A stretch of 64,000 nucleotides of DNA from Dryococelus australis. Lineage: Eukaryota; Arthropoda; Insecta; Phasmatodea; Phasmatidae. Each line of letters opens with the position of its first letter. Position 1 is the stretch's first letter. The position numbers and the translations under genes were made by a program. The notes under the pieces are model-generated. The model saw only the letters and a list, made by a program, of their open reading frames with translations, did not search any database and was not told the origin of the DNA. The stretch spans positions 10,234,209 to 10,298,208 of the forward strand of contig CM057003.1 in the NCBI GenBank assembly GCA_029891345.1. Reading direction: 5' to 3'. Shown piece by piece: positions 23,142 through 34,597 of the stretch.

Positions 23142-24314
23142 CGCCATTGGCAACAATTGGAAGGAAATTTTACTGATGAAAGTAAAGAATGTACAAACTA
23201 AGAGTAAAAGACAATTTATTAATGGCAACTGTTAACATAAGGAATTGAGAGCATGGAATTGTGAAAGTTTGCTATTAAAACCTCAGTTCGAAAGAAGAGA
23301 CAAGGTTGCTTGAATATACGCAGAATATACTGCCATACGTAAAGTGATAAAATCTTAAATAAAGAGCTTTTAGTATAAAAATTACGACAGGGATAACTGA
23401 TAAAGACTACCTAACAAATTTGTAATTCGATTTAATGTTACTGATTAAATAGACCATTGTATGCATTGCTCCCTATAGAAATATCGCGATTAAATTTGAC
23501 CGGTTTTGCTAAGTAGGGAGTGTTACCGTTGTTTATCCACGTAATATTCCATTTCTATTATAGGCGAACGGTATTTCCGTTTAGTAATATTGTCCTTTAT
23601 ACTGGCCTAAAAGTTTGGCTATATGGACTTACAGGTGACCATTTTTGCTCTTTCAATTTTGTTTAGATCTTAATAAGGTTTCTCATTAAATATTTAGTGA
23701 AACATATTTTCTTAACCATAATGGATAAAAGTTATACTTAAATTAAAAATTTATATGTACTTATTTTTCCATTTATTAAAGTAATATTTTATCACACAAT
23801 TTTTCCGAACTCCATTAAAAAAAAAAAACATAACAGTTCTTAAGAAACTTCAAAACATATATTTGTGTATCAGAAAGACTAGTTTCTTAATTTTTCTGAT
23901 ATACAATTTTAATAACAATTTCTTGTTTCAATATATTTTGCCCGAATTTTCGCACCGAGTCACTTACATTTGATGTTCAAAATTAATTCCGGATTTTATC
24001 CAGCAGATGGTGCAATGAAGTGATTACAGAAACCAGATATCTTAAACTACGAGTTGGACGATGTGCTTGTTGCTCAAAGCACTCAATGGCCGTAACTTAT
24101 CTACTAGAAGGATTATTATCTTTGCCAGAGATTTTTGTTGTTTGCTGGCACACCATAAACTCTCATATCAACTTCTCCCAACGTCGCTAAACAAACATCC
24201 ATCGCTGCCAAGTATTGATCGCGAGTCAAACGAAACGTGTCTCCTTCGACGTAAGAGAAAAATCTTTCAGGCAAACCTACTTCCTCTCAATGGCTATGGT
24301 CAGTGATTTATTGG
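23142..24314. other. AT-rich DNA, nothing recognised
   Basis: No coding or repeat feature was supported, apart from a short poly-A tract near 23817. Confidence 0.5.
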
Positions 24315-24555
24315 TATAGGCCGATCACGGTAAGTGAGCATTTTTTAAGGCCCTCCCAACATGCATTAACCGCTATTAAATATGCTTTATTGCAGGCTCA
24401 GACGTTACATTTTGAGAGTATTCAATTGTATACACTTTGTGTATTAGCCACATTGCACTGTTTAGATTAAAGAAAGGCTGATAACTAAAAATTCACTCCC
24501 AGGAAAATTTTAGCAGGGCCTTAAAAAGTGCTCACTTTACCGTGAACGACCTATA
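24315..24555. mobile_element. MITE family C, copy C1 (241 bp)
   Basis: The left end TATAGGCCGATCACGGTAAG and right end TTTACCGTGAACGACCTATA form an inverted repeat extending about 43 bp inward through AAGGCCCT. The interior is AT-rich. The ends match the family B terminus, but the body differs from B and is shared with C2 and C3 (TATTTTTAATA-like block, GCACATTTCACC or CCACATTGCAC block). Confidence 0.85.
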
Positions 24556-26587
24556 TACACATGTCACCTAAATGCGCAGCGCCCGTACATTTTATAAAAG
24601 AATTAAACAATTCCGTATGTTATTCTACAGAAAAACATTGAAATGCTCGCTCGTAGGTGCGTTCCCCTCACCCAATATTTACGCGAAGGAATCTCTAATT
24701 GCGGATAATTATATGTTTTATACGTATTTTTATTTTCGTGGAAATTGTAATTATTACTTTATTTCTTCGTCTGAGTTTTCTCGTTCCTTTACTAACTTCT
24801 CTCAAAAGTTTTTGTCAACCACAAACAAAAAAATGCAGAAAATTCGCAGTCATATTAGGCTTATCGTGTGGACATTAAAATTTTGCTTGCAGATAGTTGG
24901 GTTAGTTGCGAAAAATACGACGTTTTTGTACATAACTACTTATTGAGTAGAACAGTAATTATAAAAGTAAAATATAGACAGTACTAATGGCAGTTGTGAA
25001 AAAAGACGATGCAGTATAAAAGACAAGGGGAACTCTGTGCCCATGTTAGATAAAGATAAGTAAATGTATGAACACATAGACTACACGTGTAAAAAGATAA
25101 TGAAACCACAAAAATATTGAACTCAATGTATGGGAGAAGATATTCGAACAGATTCAGGTAATACATTTTTGGGAGAAATGGGAAGACTATAGTGCATTCG
25201 GCTGCTACTATACCTACAAAGCACAGGAATATTTTCTTATTGCATTTGTGAAGCGTCCAATGACAAACATTACAATTTTCTGAAAAGTACTGTAGCATTA
25301 TTTAAACTGCAAAATAAATTGATGCTAAGACCTATAATTTTTCTACTTGGATAGAACACTCAAAGAAAGCACGTTGCAAGAAAAGATGGATGGGTGACCT
25401 TGGGCGACACCAGAGGAAACACTTGAGTACAAATAAAATAGCAATATTTTGGTAACAGGCAACTATTTCATGGTTGAAACTTCGTTTTAATGTATTATTT
25501 CCAGTTAGGTTTATTTAAAATACACAGTTGAATACTGAGTCAATTATAAATGTTTGAATTTGAAGTGGCTGGTTATTGACCAGTAAGTAAATACGCTTGT
25601 TCCAGGATAACCGACGAAGTCTAGGCGCAGACAAGAGTAATGAAGCGAATTTTTCGAGGATACATTATTTGATCGATCAGCCTGTTGCCATTTGTTCATT
25701 TTTTAAACCTCATTCAAATTCATCACTCAGGCACCACAATACGATTTTTTAAATTATAAATTGAAACGTTTTTATTTTCAACCAAAGAAAGCTCTTTAAT
25801 AACAATTCATGTTTTTTGGAGCGGGAAAGTAAATATGACAAGTCCATTTTTTATGCTATGCGTAATGCCAACAAATTTTATAAACGACACATATTTGTCG
25901 CTCCAGTATTGTAAATAAAAGATGTAATTATATAGCTCATAAATGACAGAAATCACTAGCATTTATTTACAGTTTATTTGCACATATAACAATACTTACG
26001 AAATCACATATAAAGCGAGTCTTAACCAGGCGAATTGACTGTTACAAATTACTGCATTTTAGTTTCACTGGCAAGGTCCTTTTTTAAATCCGTTTTCTCA
26101 GTGATATATGTATATATAATGTATCATTTTAAACACATAATTATGTTATGCACAATAAAAGAAATTATAATTATATAATTCACTTCCAATTATATTAAAT
26201 AATCAATCTTTTAACATAAATAAATCAGTTTACACGTGTAAATAATATACATTTTTTTTGTGTGAGTGTAATTGTAGGAATCCTACTAAATTTAAACTTC
26301 CCGCGCTGCTGGCGACAGTGGCGTCATCAAGCTCGCAGTTGGCAATTCTGAATTTACAGGCAGCTACAAGAGTTGGCAGCCGTACTCCTCCAATTCACCT
26401 TCGTTGTGACCAATTTCTCAGCAATTTTAGAAGTTCCTATATGTGAGTTGTGGTGTTATAACTGTATTAAAAAAAAAAAAAAACACTATATAAATCTCAA
26501 GAGGACGGTGCTAAAATTAATTTGCCAAGTATAGCCATGAATAAAAAACTGCATGATTCTTTAAGCTGTATTCATGTTAAACCTTCA
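24556..26587. other. AT-rich DNA, nothing recognised
   Basis: About 2 kb without supported features. Open frames of 104 and 124 codons exist on the two strands but have no domain resemblance and strongly AT-driven codons. Confidence 0.5.
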
Positions 26588-26717
<130 letters not shown>

Positions 26718-26722
26718 GACAG

Positions 26723-27150
26723 TATAGTACACTCAAGGTTACTTCCAACTTTTCTGAAGCCCCGCTAACGTTATATTGGGCTACACCTCCGCCTCATGCA
26801 AACAAAGATTAACTGAGACTAGAAAATTACACCAAAGGAACAGCATTCCTCATTAGTGCGCACTGAGTTTAATAATAGTCTGCAAAATAACTATTTAATA
26901 CTAGGCCTTACTAACGCACATCTATTATTTCTGTTTCCATCCATTCAAATGTTAAATAAAATAGCATAATTTATAGATTAAATGTACGTAAACGTTCAAT
27001 TTAACCGAACATGCGGTAATTTTATGTCAAGAGAAAGTGCAATACGCTTGTGATACATGAGATATTTAGGAAACAGCAAAACACGTAATGAATGGGGCGA
27101 TTTTTCAAAAGTTTGAAACCGAATATGTGAAGATACCGAGAAACTGTTTA
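26723..27150 (+). mobile_element. MITE family A, copy A3
   Basis: The head reads TATAGTACACTCAAGGTTAC, CTTTTCTGAAGCCCCGC and CACCTCCGCCTCATGCAAAC, then follows A1 and A2 through GAAAATTACACC, GCGCACTGAG and CGCTTGTGATACATG. The right end is eroded. Similarity persists to about 27150 (GGGGCGATTTTT, then ACCGAGAAAC). It is non-coding. Confidence 0.7.
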
Positions 27151-28325
27151 CAACGTGTTTCTAAAACATGGGAACAGACTTTCTCGTCATTTATATCGCC
27201 TTACTCCGTATTGTGGTTTGCCTACATGGTATGCAACACACTTGAAATTTTTTTAATGTTAAACATGAATTATCTCCCAAACGGTTCACCTGAGAGTGTT
27301 CCGACAAGTCCATCTTTTTTGTTAATTTAGACGTGCTGATTCACAGATTGTGTTTAGAAATTCCGTAGAACATAGTGTTACAGAGTTTAATGAAAACATA
27401 AGCTGTCAACTGCCATTTCCAAAAGGAACACTCTAAATTCAAATCTGTGGAAAACCCCTGACTCGCAGTGAAATTCAACGACTCGAATTAGTAAAAATTG
27501 TCCCACTTGGAATCGGTGGATTGAATTATTGACGTGAAGTATTTTCACTGACGAGTAAGTGACAGCCGACTGCAGCGTCGAATGAAATAATTACGTGAAG
27601 CAAATAATTACGTGAAATAAACATATTTACGACAGTTTTATATTTATATTGCGCAAATTTGTCGAAATTTAAAAGAGTAAAAAAAAATTATTCGGAGGTG
27701 GTCGCGATTAAGCTCACGCACCTTTTCCGCTTCGCTTCTAAGGCGTTCCCTTGCCGTCTTATTTGTCGTTTTAGTAGTTAGCGAGCTCAAATTGGACAAA
27801 CGTGCAGACAAATTATCAGTGCGACAAGCGAACTGAAGATCTGCCGTGGAGCGGCCGGGACGCGAATACACGACTCTTCGACTACAAGTTGGCCATCCTA
27901 CCCTTGAGTTACGGAGGCAGGGCGCGTTCTGGGCTACTATGTCAAGTTAAAAAATAAGGAAAATAAACGTGTTATAATTCTTGTCGAATCTTGAAGATTT
28001 AAATTCTATGGCCTTATTGTTCGTTTTAATTTGTAGCGTTAGAATTGTTAAAACTAATACTGTAGTATATATGAGTGTACTCTCTACACCACTTTTTATG
28101 TCGTTTAAACCTTCAACAGAGCTCTGTGATGGTTACACGACAACGAAACGATAGACGTAAAAATGGAAGAAAAGGCTGAATGTTCATATTACCTCGTAAA
28201 ATGGTGTTTTGAAAGACGAAACACATTTTAGGAAGTATTTTGTAGTGGTTTTATTACTTTATTCGTTGCTATTTCACTTGTTACACGTTGTTTAACGGTC
28301 ATTTTTAAACGTTGTTCGACGGCCA
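27151..28325. other. AT-rich DNA with a tRNA-like segment
   Basis: On the minus strand at about 27850-27925, GTAACTCAAGGGTAGGATGG is A-box-like and GTATTCGCGTCCCGG is a weak B box, suggesting a decayed tRNA-derived SINE. A duplicated AATAATTACGTGAA lies near 27587-27620. No gene was supported. Confidence 0.35.
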
Positions 28326-28356
28326 TTTTTACACGATGTTAAACATCGTGTAAAAA
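28326..28356. repeat. Perfect 31-bp palindrome
   Basis: TTTTTACACGATGTT, one central A, then AACATCGTGTAAAAA: two perfectly complementary 15-bp arms. Two imperfect direct repeats (ACGTTGTTTAACGGTCATTTT and ACGTTGTTCGACGGCCATTTT) lie immediately to its left. It may be a small foldback element or a site for a dimeric factor. Confidence 0.9.
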
Positions 28357-28374
28357 TTATCCATCAGTCAAAAA

Positions 28375-28571
28375 AACACACCACTGAATAACAGTGAAAA
28401 AATTTTCTGATGAATCAGTGGAAAATGTCACTGAATCAATAAGTGAAGGAAATCTGGCATTTTTCCACTGATTCATCAGTTAAATTCACTGAAGTGACTG
28501 CTGAATCAGTCAAGATAATGTTGACTGGTTGAAACAGTGAAATCCTCACTGATTCAAATTTAGAGTGAAGG
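28375..28571. mobile_element. Short foldback relative of F1 (F2)
   Basis: The right end GATTCAAATTTAGAGTG resembles the F1 right end, and repeated ATCAGTG/CACTGATT blocks fill the element. Internal inverted copies TGATGAATCAGTGG (near 28409) and CCACTGATTCATCA (near 28465) make it self-complementary. It is about 200 bp and non-coding. Confidence 0.6.
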
Positions 28572-28841
28572 GGCATGATATTACCGACCTCGTTTTTAGA
28601 GGTGTTAAGATCCCCTTTATACAGAACGCCATTCACCGATTTGCTACTTAATCACGAGTAGATTTTGATATTTTTTAACAAATCGTATTTTAAAATTCAA
28701 ATTTTGGGGGCACATAGCTTCCTTAACAATCACTTTAAGGAAAAATTTGCACATTGATTTTTGTCCTATAAACAGCTCACAAAAAGTCTGGACTATTATG
28801 AGATATGGTAGTTCGTGCGGTGGGATTTATGCAGTTCTTTT

Positions 28842-29000
28842 GTGATCAACATAGAGCGCACTGTCTGGGACAAGCTGAAAACAGCAGTTAATAATCGTAC
28901 GAAACTTACAGACACACTTCCAGATCCCATAAGATCTTCCCAGATGGCATGGGATCTTCTTCCAGGAGATGACATCAACACATTGATTCCAAGCACGGAC
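28842..29000 (+). pseudogene. Tc1/mariner-like transposase C-terminal remnant
   Basis: The plus-strand frame reads VINIERTVWDKLKTAV, then a linker, then MAWDLLPGDDINTLIPS. This resembles the end of Tc1-type transposases, where a DLNPIE..WD motif carrying the last catalytic acidic residue is followed by a conserved segment with tryptophan and LI before the C-terminus. Only about 50 residues are recognisable. The DD part of the catalytic triad, the N-terminal helix-turn-helix and the terminal repeats are not seen. It is a broken fossil. Confidence 0.4.
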
Positions 29001-29024
29001 CCGTACAATGCACACGAAGGCCAT

Positions 29025-30759
29025 GCACAGTCCCAGCTGCAGTGTGAAGAAAGAAACACTCCCTAGTCTGAGATACCCTTAAGTTAATTTAGTTTTACTT
29101 CCGTGTTTATTTAGACGTGATATTGGGATTTTTTTTGTTAGAAAAACTGTTGATTTCACGTTTTTTATCGGTGCCGTTTGTAACGTCTAATTCCTATGCT
29201 TACGTTACGTATATTTCATACGTTGTTACGCCCTTGCCCCTACGCCCTTGCCCTTGCGGCAAGGTGGGCAAAAACTGTCCGCAGAACAAGAAACCCAATA
29301 AAAGATAAGACCCTCATTTGAGCAGAAAATGAGCAATTATAACACAAGATATTAGAGTGATATATCAGAAAGCAAAAACTATGAGTGATTGCAATGTTTC
29401 TTATATTTTGTTCTTTCGTTTTCTCTTTCTCTCATAAAACATTAGTTGCTTGCAACTTTGAACACTTTAAGATTATAGATTTTTATATATTTGTTTCCAC
29501 ATGTATTTGTTAACCTTTTAAATGTATTATATTTGTACCACAACATATACAATTTTAATAAAATGGCCTATATAATATTTTTTAAAAATATATACAATTG
29601 GAAGTTTTCTGATAGAACGAAAATTAGTTTACAAAGTTTATCAACTTTTGCCTCAATTTTAGGCCTATAAGCCTCCCAGATGAACACAAGATAAAAATAT
29701 AGTAATTGAGTACTGTCTTACACCAGGCAATTACATAAGTACACAACAGTGCTATAGCACATTGAATACCTTTCAATTTCATATTTTTTATTAGAAAATT
29801 TCATTTATACTGCTACTATCGCTTATAGTTTACCAAAAATATAAAAACAGAGGAATAGTGCTCCTACCACCAGATACAAACATAATTATTTTTATTTCTA
29901 TGGCCATTAAGCTAAAAATACAAGGCCACCTTTCAAAATTTAGAAAAAATTTTAATTATTTTTATAACTTACAGGATGATTTTAACACCAAGGCCAAAAG
30001 CTTAAAACTCCTAATTTATTGCTTGAAATTTCCTCTGGGTATTCGGACTAATAAAAGCAACAAATTATGACTCCTGATATTCCATTTGCAAATACTGGCA
30101 AAAAACATTAATTTTCAAGGAAAACTTTTCTAAATTGTTGGCTAGTTGGACCACAAAAGGCCAATGAGAATGACAAATTCTGTTTAAGTGAAACACTTTC
30201 AGAAATCATTAACTTTTGAAGAAATCTTCCAATTAAAAACATCGTAAGCTTTATCTTTCCATTTCCGTTTAACATAATTAACACTTTGTTTTTTTTTTTC
30301 TACTTTCTTTTCTCTTCTTTATGATTGAAACATTCTCAAAAAAAATTACGTTATAACCTGGTCGCCAACATGACTCCCAAACTCCTAATTCAATACACAA
30401 AGTGTGTTAGCCCTGAATCCGCCATAGAGGCCTTCTGAAACGCAAGTATTATCTTAGGAAACCATTACTCAACTTTGCTGGGTATCCTCCCTCTGGGACG
30501 GTGGACAATCGACCCCCATCCAGAGATCGGGACAGCATTTATACCAAAAATACAGGCAATGCCCCTGGGAGGGGTACACACATTTCTTCGGCCAATAAAA
30601 AACTAGATGGACAAATAAGGTAACAGATGTTAATTGTCTTTAGAGGGTGAGCATTTATTATTAGAGGGGTGCAGTTATGATAGTCCAATAAGATGTCGGG
30701 ATCAAAAATATGTCCAAATATGGGTGACACATGCACATCGCCATAATCACACTTCTGCT
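29025..30759. other. AT-rich DNA, nothing firmly recognised
   Basis: A small GC-rich tandem ACGCCCTTGCCC with the hairpin CCTTGCGGCAAGG lies near 29227-29262. The remainder has no supported feature. The 65-codon minus-strand frame near 30600 has no domain signature. Confidence 0.5.
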
Positions 30760-31560
30760 TCTCTGAGTGGGGCCGGATGTGTCGTCACTCTTGCCGACAG
30801 CCAGGTAGCAACGCTCACTGGCTGGCAAGTGGGTGACGTCACTGGAGTAGTTCTCATAGTTGCCACGCGATAGTAGCGCACGGCTGCCAACACTTTGCGC
30901 TCCGCAGTCGAGTGCGACCCAGGTGCGTTGTACGTTGGGTTGATGAAGCTCTGTACGGTGTCGGATCCCAAGGTCATTTGTCCAGCCCGTGGCGAACGGC
31001 GTCGAACGCAGCTATCCACACACGCCGCTGCATGTCCAGGCACTAAAAATTTGCAGGTACGCGGTGCCCCACCACGTCTTTTCAAACTTTTCGGGCAGGT
31101 AGACAAGGAACGTTTCAAGTATTTTAAGGTGAATTTTTCGAGCGCCCACACTCGGAAACATGGCGTAAATTTTTTGATTAACGTCTAAAATGTGTGAGGC
31201 GTCACGAAGTTTGTGCATTAGGTATGTATATTCCAAACTTTTTGCGAGGTGTTTATTTTCGTAAGGAATTGCTGGCCGAAGTTTGTGACCATGTTTCGGA
31301 AACACGCTGTAAAACCAACTCGGGCGAACTGTTTGGCACGGTGTTACACGCTGTACCGGAATACCGCCGCGCCGGCAGAATATTGCGCGTAAACAGATGT
31401 AAACCACGAGTTTCCCTGTAGTAGGATGCCAACTCGGACAGGAGAGATACAGAGCGGCGGGGATATGAATTGCAAAGTGCCTGAGCCAAGTGTAACTACC
31501 CTGGGAGCGGTCGATTGCGGCAGTGCGGCAGTTAACGCGGAGCAAATCTAGAAGCTGAAT
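30760..31560. promoter_or_regulatory. CpG-rich island with CRE site, candidate promoter or first exon
   Basis: An 800-bp CpG-rich segment has a perfect CRE-type GTGACGTCAC at about 30833, flanked by further CpG-rich sequence. Two good 5' splice-site matches on the plus strand (GACCCAGGTGCGT near 30920 and TTTGCAGGTACGC near 31052) would fit non-coding first exons. Frames on both strands are open (97 and 75 codons plus, 177 codons minus), but none has a recognised domain. Which strand, if any, is transcribed is unknown. Confidence 0.35.
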
Positions 31561-33286
31561 ATCTCCGCTGAGAGGGGAAAAAAATTGCTAGGAATGGAAA
31601 ATTCGTACGCCATAACTTTCCTTCCCTGGAAATTCAACAACGTCATTGTCCGTCCCTATCCTGGTAATTACCGCAGCTTGTTATGCTTGGCATGATCCTA
31701 CTGATAACTCTTAGCCTGGTTTTAGTAAAAAATTACTTGCCAGTCGCAAGAGAAACAAATACGTTGTTATATTGACAAATTCAATTTCAGATTTATTTAT
31801 ATGTATGCATAAATGCACACACATATACAAACATTTACACACTCGTGTATGCATACATACGTACAAATACGACCAGACTAATCCTGTAATTAAATTAAAA
31901 ACACCTTGAGGTTGTTTATTATTCGAGATAAAATACGAAAAATAATACGATCTATGACGTTTTTTGATGATTTGTCCAAATAGAGGTACAAGCTAATTAA
32001 ATTAGAAATTTTTAAAAAGTCAAGACCACTTAAAATTTAAAAATCCTGCAAACTAATCTTTAACAGAATATATATCTGTAAATAATTTGGGGATATATCA
32101 TCTCACTTTCAATGGATAATTAAAGCCCTAACTCCCTCTTTCACGTTGCATAACTAGTAGGCAAAACGTGCACACTTTAAAATATTTCAGTCACTTTCCC
32201 AAGTACCATTCACCTAGGGTCTCGTTAAATACACCTACTCTGATAATGTTTCAAAATTATTAATGTACATCATAAAACCTGATATCAGCCTCTGGTTACA
32301 TAATTTCGCACAGAAAACACAGTATCACCAATTTCTTGATGCAAGGAGATGGTATTTACCACAAAAGTTCCCCGTTTATATATTTCAGTTAAATAAACCT
32401 ATGTCTAAAATTTTAATTGATATTAAGTACATTACAATTATATTGATACAAATTATGATATGAAATCTCCATGTGTAAGTACACATATTGATGGTTTCCC
32501 GGAAACCATCTTACCGTGCTGGGAAGTTTAACGATAAAAAATTCGCATTACCCTACTTTATGAAGTTGAACACGTGCCTTGAAGTAAGTTTATTTCACTA
32601 TAGAAACATACGTAATGGAAAGTATGTCCTTCGCGAACAGGTTTTAAACTAGTGAACAGAATTTCACCAAACTCGGTTCACATCTTCTTTGCAGTGTAAC
32701 TTGCATATCTACAAAGACGCCTGCTGAATTAATGCAACGACAAGGTAAGATTATCGTAGTCATTATTCTATAGATCAAATGGAATTTATGTCTGTGGAAA
32801 GCCTACTTGGCAGTAGTTCATATTTATACAACTCTTCTTTGCGGTGACAAATAATGTGTTCCAGCTAAGAAATAATTTTTAAAAATCTCAAACGGAAAAC
32901 AACATACCGCATACGTGCATTGAACAGACAAAGAAAAATAAATATTTTATACATAGGATTTAAATGTGTTTCTAACGTTACATTTCTGAAAACCTTAACA
33001 TGGGAGTAAGCAAAGTTATCTTTATAAATAACAAAAAAATCTAAATGGAATAATATTTTACGAGATCACTATCTCTTACTAGTAATTTCCGACATTCATT
33101 TTTGCTCTCTGTTCTTAACTTATAACGATTATTAAGTAAACATCATAATTTATTGACGAAATATATGCCAAAGTATCAAACCAAATATGAAAGTACGTTC
33201 GTTGAAACGTTAGTAGAAAACGCTTATTGTATATGATTACTTAAGAAACGTACGTACATGTAATGTCATACGTGGACTGAATTTCA
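31561..33286. other. AT-rich DNA, nothing recognised
   Basis: The only local structure noted is the near-perfect hairpin GATGGTTTCCCGGAAACCATC-like palindrome at 32490-32510. No gene or interspersed repeat was supported. Confidence 0.5.
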
Positions 33287-33289
33287 AAA

Positions 33290-33518
33290 GTGGTCTTGAT
33301 AGTCGATAAGGGGGAAGCGAGGTGAGTGTGGAGCAGCGCTGGAATGCTAGGGCGGGGGGAAACGGAAGATACCCGAGAAAACCCGCCGACCAGCGGTATC
33401 GTCCGTTACGATTCCCACGTGCAAATATCAGGGGAGGGCGGGGGACTCCGCTGGGGAGCGAACCCGATTCGCTTTGGTGGGAAGAGAGTAGTCTAACCAT
33501 TACGCCACCGCGGCCCCT
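33290..33518 (-). mobile_element. tRNA-derived SINE (copy 2)
   Basis: The minus strand reads GGCCGCGGTGGCGTAATGG then TTAGACTA (A box, 33491-33514), ATCGGGTTCGCTC (B box, 33456-33468), then the SINE body with CGGGTTTTCTCGGG and GCTGCTCCACACTCA. It matches copies at 55033 and 63738. The extra segment GGGAATCGTAACGGACGATACC is shared with the 63738 copy, while the 55033 copy lacks it. Confidence 0.85.
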
Positions 33519-33520
33519 AG

Positions 33521-34130
33521 GGCATGCGAAGGTACTATGCGAAGGCTACACCCTCGTCCCTCGCGTGAATTCCGACGTTCCAGGTATCCTATCGTCAGCT
33601 GGTAGCTATCGGAGAGGGAGAGAAAATTGACTCTGGTGTGGGAAACGATGAAGGAAAGAGGGATAAAAAGGGCGAAGGGTGCGGTAGTGTCCAGCCACTG
33701 GAGTGACGGCTCGCTGCTCCAACCCTGCACCACCGAGATCCTAAATGCTGGGACGTAAAAAAAAGGCTCGGGGTTGGCCTGGCGGTGCGCGCAAGTGGTG
33801 AGCGGTTAATATTTCACCCGCAGTTAATTGACGTCACGGCTGCGGGGCACGTCCGCCGAGGGTGGTTTTGTGGAGATGGGGGGGGGGGGGGAGGGTGTGG
33901 GGTGGTTAAATATCGCAGGCCATAAAGCCGTCCCCTCCGGCGGTAGATACGGCTGTCCGCAGGGTGCGACGTTTTGCGATTCGGTTTTTCGCTCGCGCCT
34001 TTTATTACGTCAGGTGAGCTGGGTGGCCGCAATCACCCGCGGGGGGGGGGGGGGGCGGCGTCAATTTCCATGCGGCGAGCTGCCAGGGCCGGTGATTTTT
34101 CTGGAATACAAACACGTCATGGATCCGAAC
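33521..34130. other. GC-rich island with two poly-G runs
   Basis: A CpG-rich stretch holds G runs of 14 (33878-33891) and 15 (34041-34055), an AATTGACGTCACGG CRE-like site near 33826, and TTTTATTACGTCAGGTGAGC near 34000. It could be a promoter or enhancer. No frame is convincing. The G-runs may form quadruplexes and may be mis-assembled in length. Confidence 0.35.
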
Positions 34131-34208
34131 TCGAGCAGAGGTTCATTTAGAAATTATTATGGGCATTCTGCAGTAAAGTTCTGCAACCTTTAAGCCAGCA
34201 AGTTAGCT

Positions 34209-34597
34209 ATAGTCTATAAATAACATTTTTTTAAAAACACCTCATGGATGACTTGTTTAGTTGTTTCGTAAATGTGTCATATGTCACAAGTGTTTTATAA
34301 TTCTGGTAACAAAAAATTATCTTATTAATTGTAATGGAACTTTTACTTATATTTTATCTATACATTACAATATTTCATTTCTAAGTAACACGAATAAAGA
34401 CAAAGAGAAAATAGTTGTGTTGGCCTGGTAAGAAATATTTCTTATGCAAAATACTATTACACTGAGTGCGCACGAATGCGGTACGTTAGCATATGGTGTA
34501 CTTTTCTAAACTTTGTGTAAATGAGCGGAGGGATATTCTGGAAGTAGAAGTTCGGCAGGGCTTCAGAAAAGTTGGAAGTGTTCGTAAATGGACTAAA
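34209..34597 (-). mobile_element. MITE family A, copy A4
   Basis: This is the reverse orientation. The right-hand end carries the head (GAAGTAGAAGTTCGGCAGGG, CTTCAGAAAAGTTGG, GTAAATGGACTA). Going left it shows GAGCGGAGGGATA, TGCGCACGAATGCGG, TACTATTACACT and ACAAGTGTTTTATA, as in A1, A2 and A5. The left end TATAGTCTATAAATAAC is worn. Confidence 0.75.

Noticed and set aside
30747-31545. 177-, 134- and 97-codon frames in the CpG island
   Set aside because: They overlap each other on opposite strands and none shows a domain. The region is better explained as a possible promoter or first exon than as a coding gene.
32490-32510. Hairpin as a transcription terminator
   Set aside because: A near-perfect short hairpin exists, but there is no neighbouring gene and intrinsic terminators of this kind are a bacterial feature.
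33237-33630. Frames overlapping the SINE at 33290-33518
   Set aside because: They translate the SINE body and its flanks. The same body at 55033 and 63738 has different frames open.
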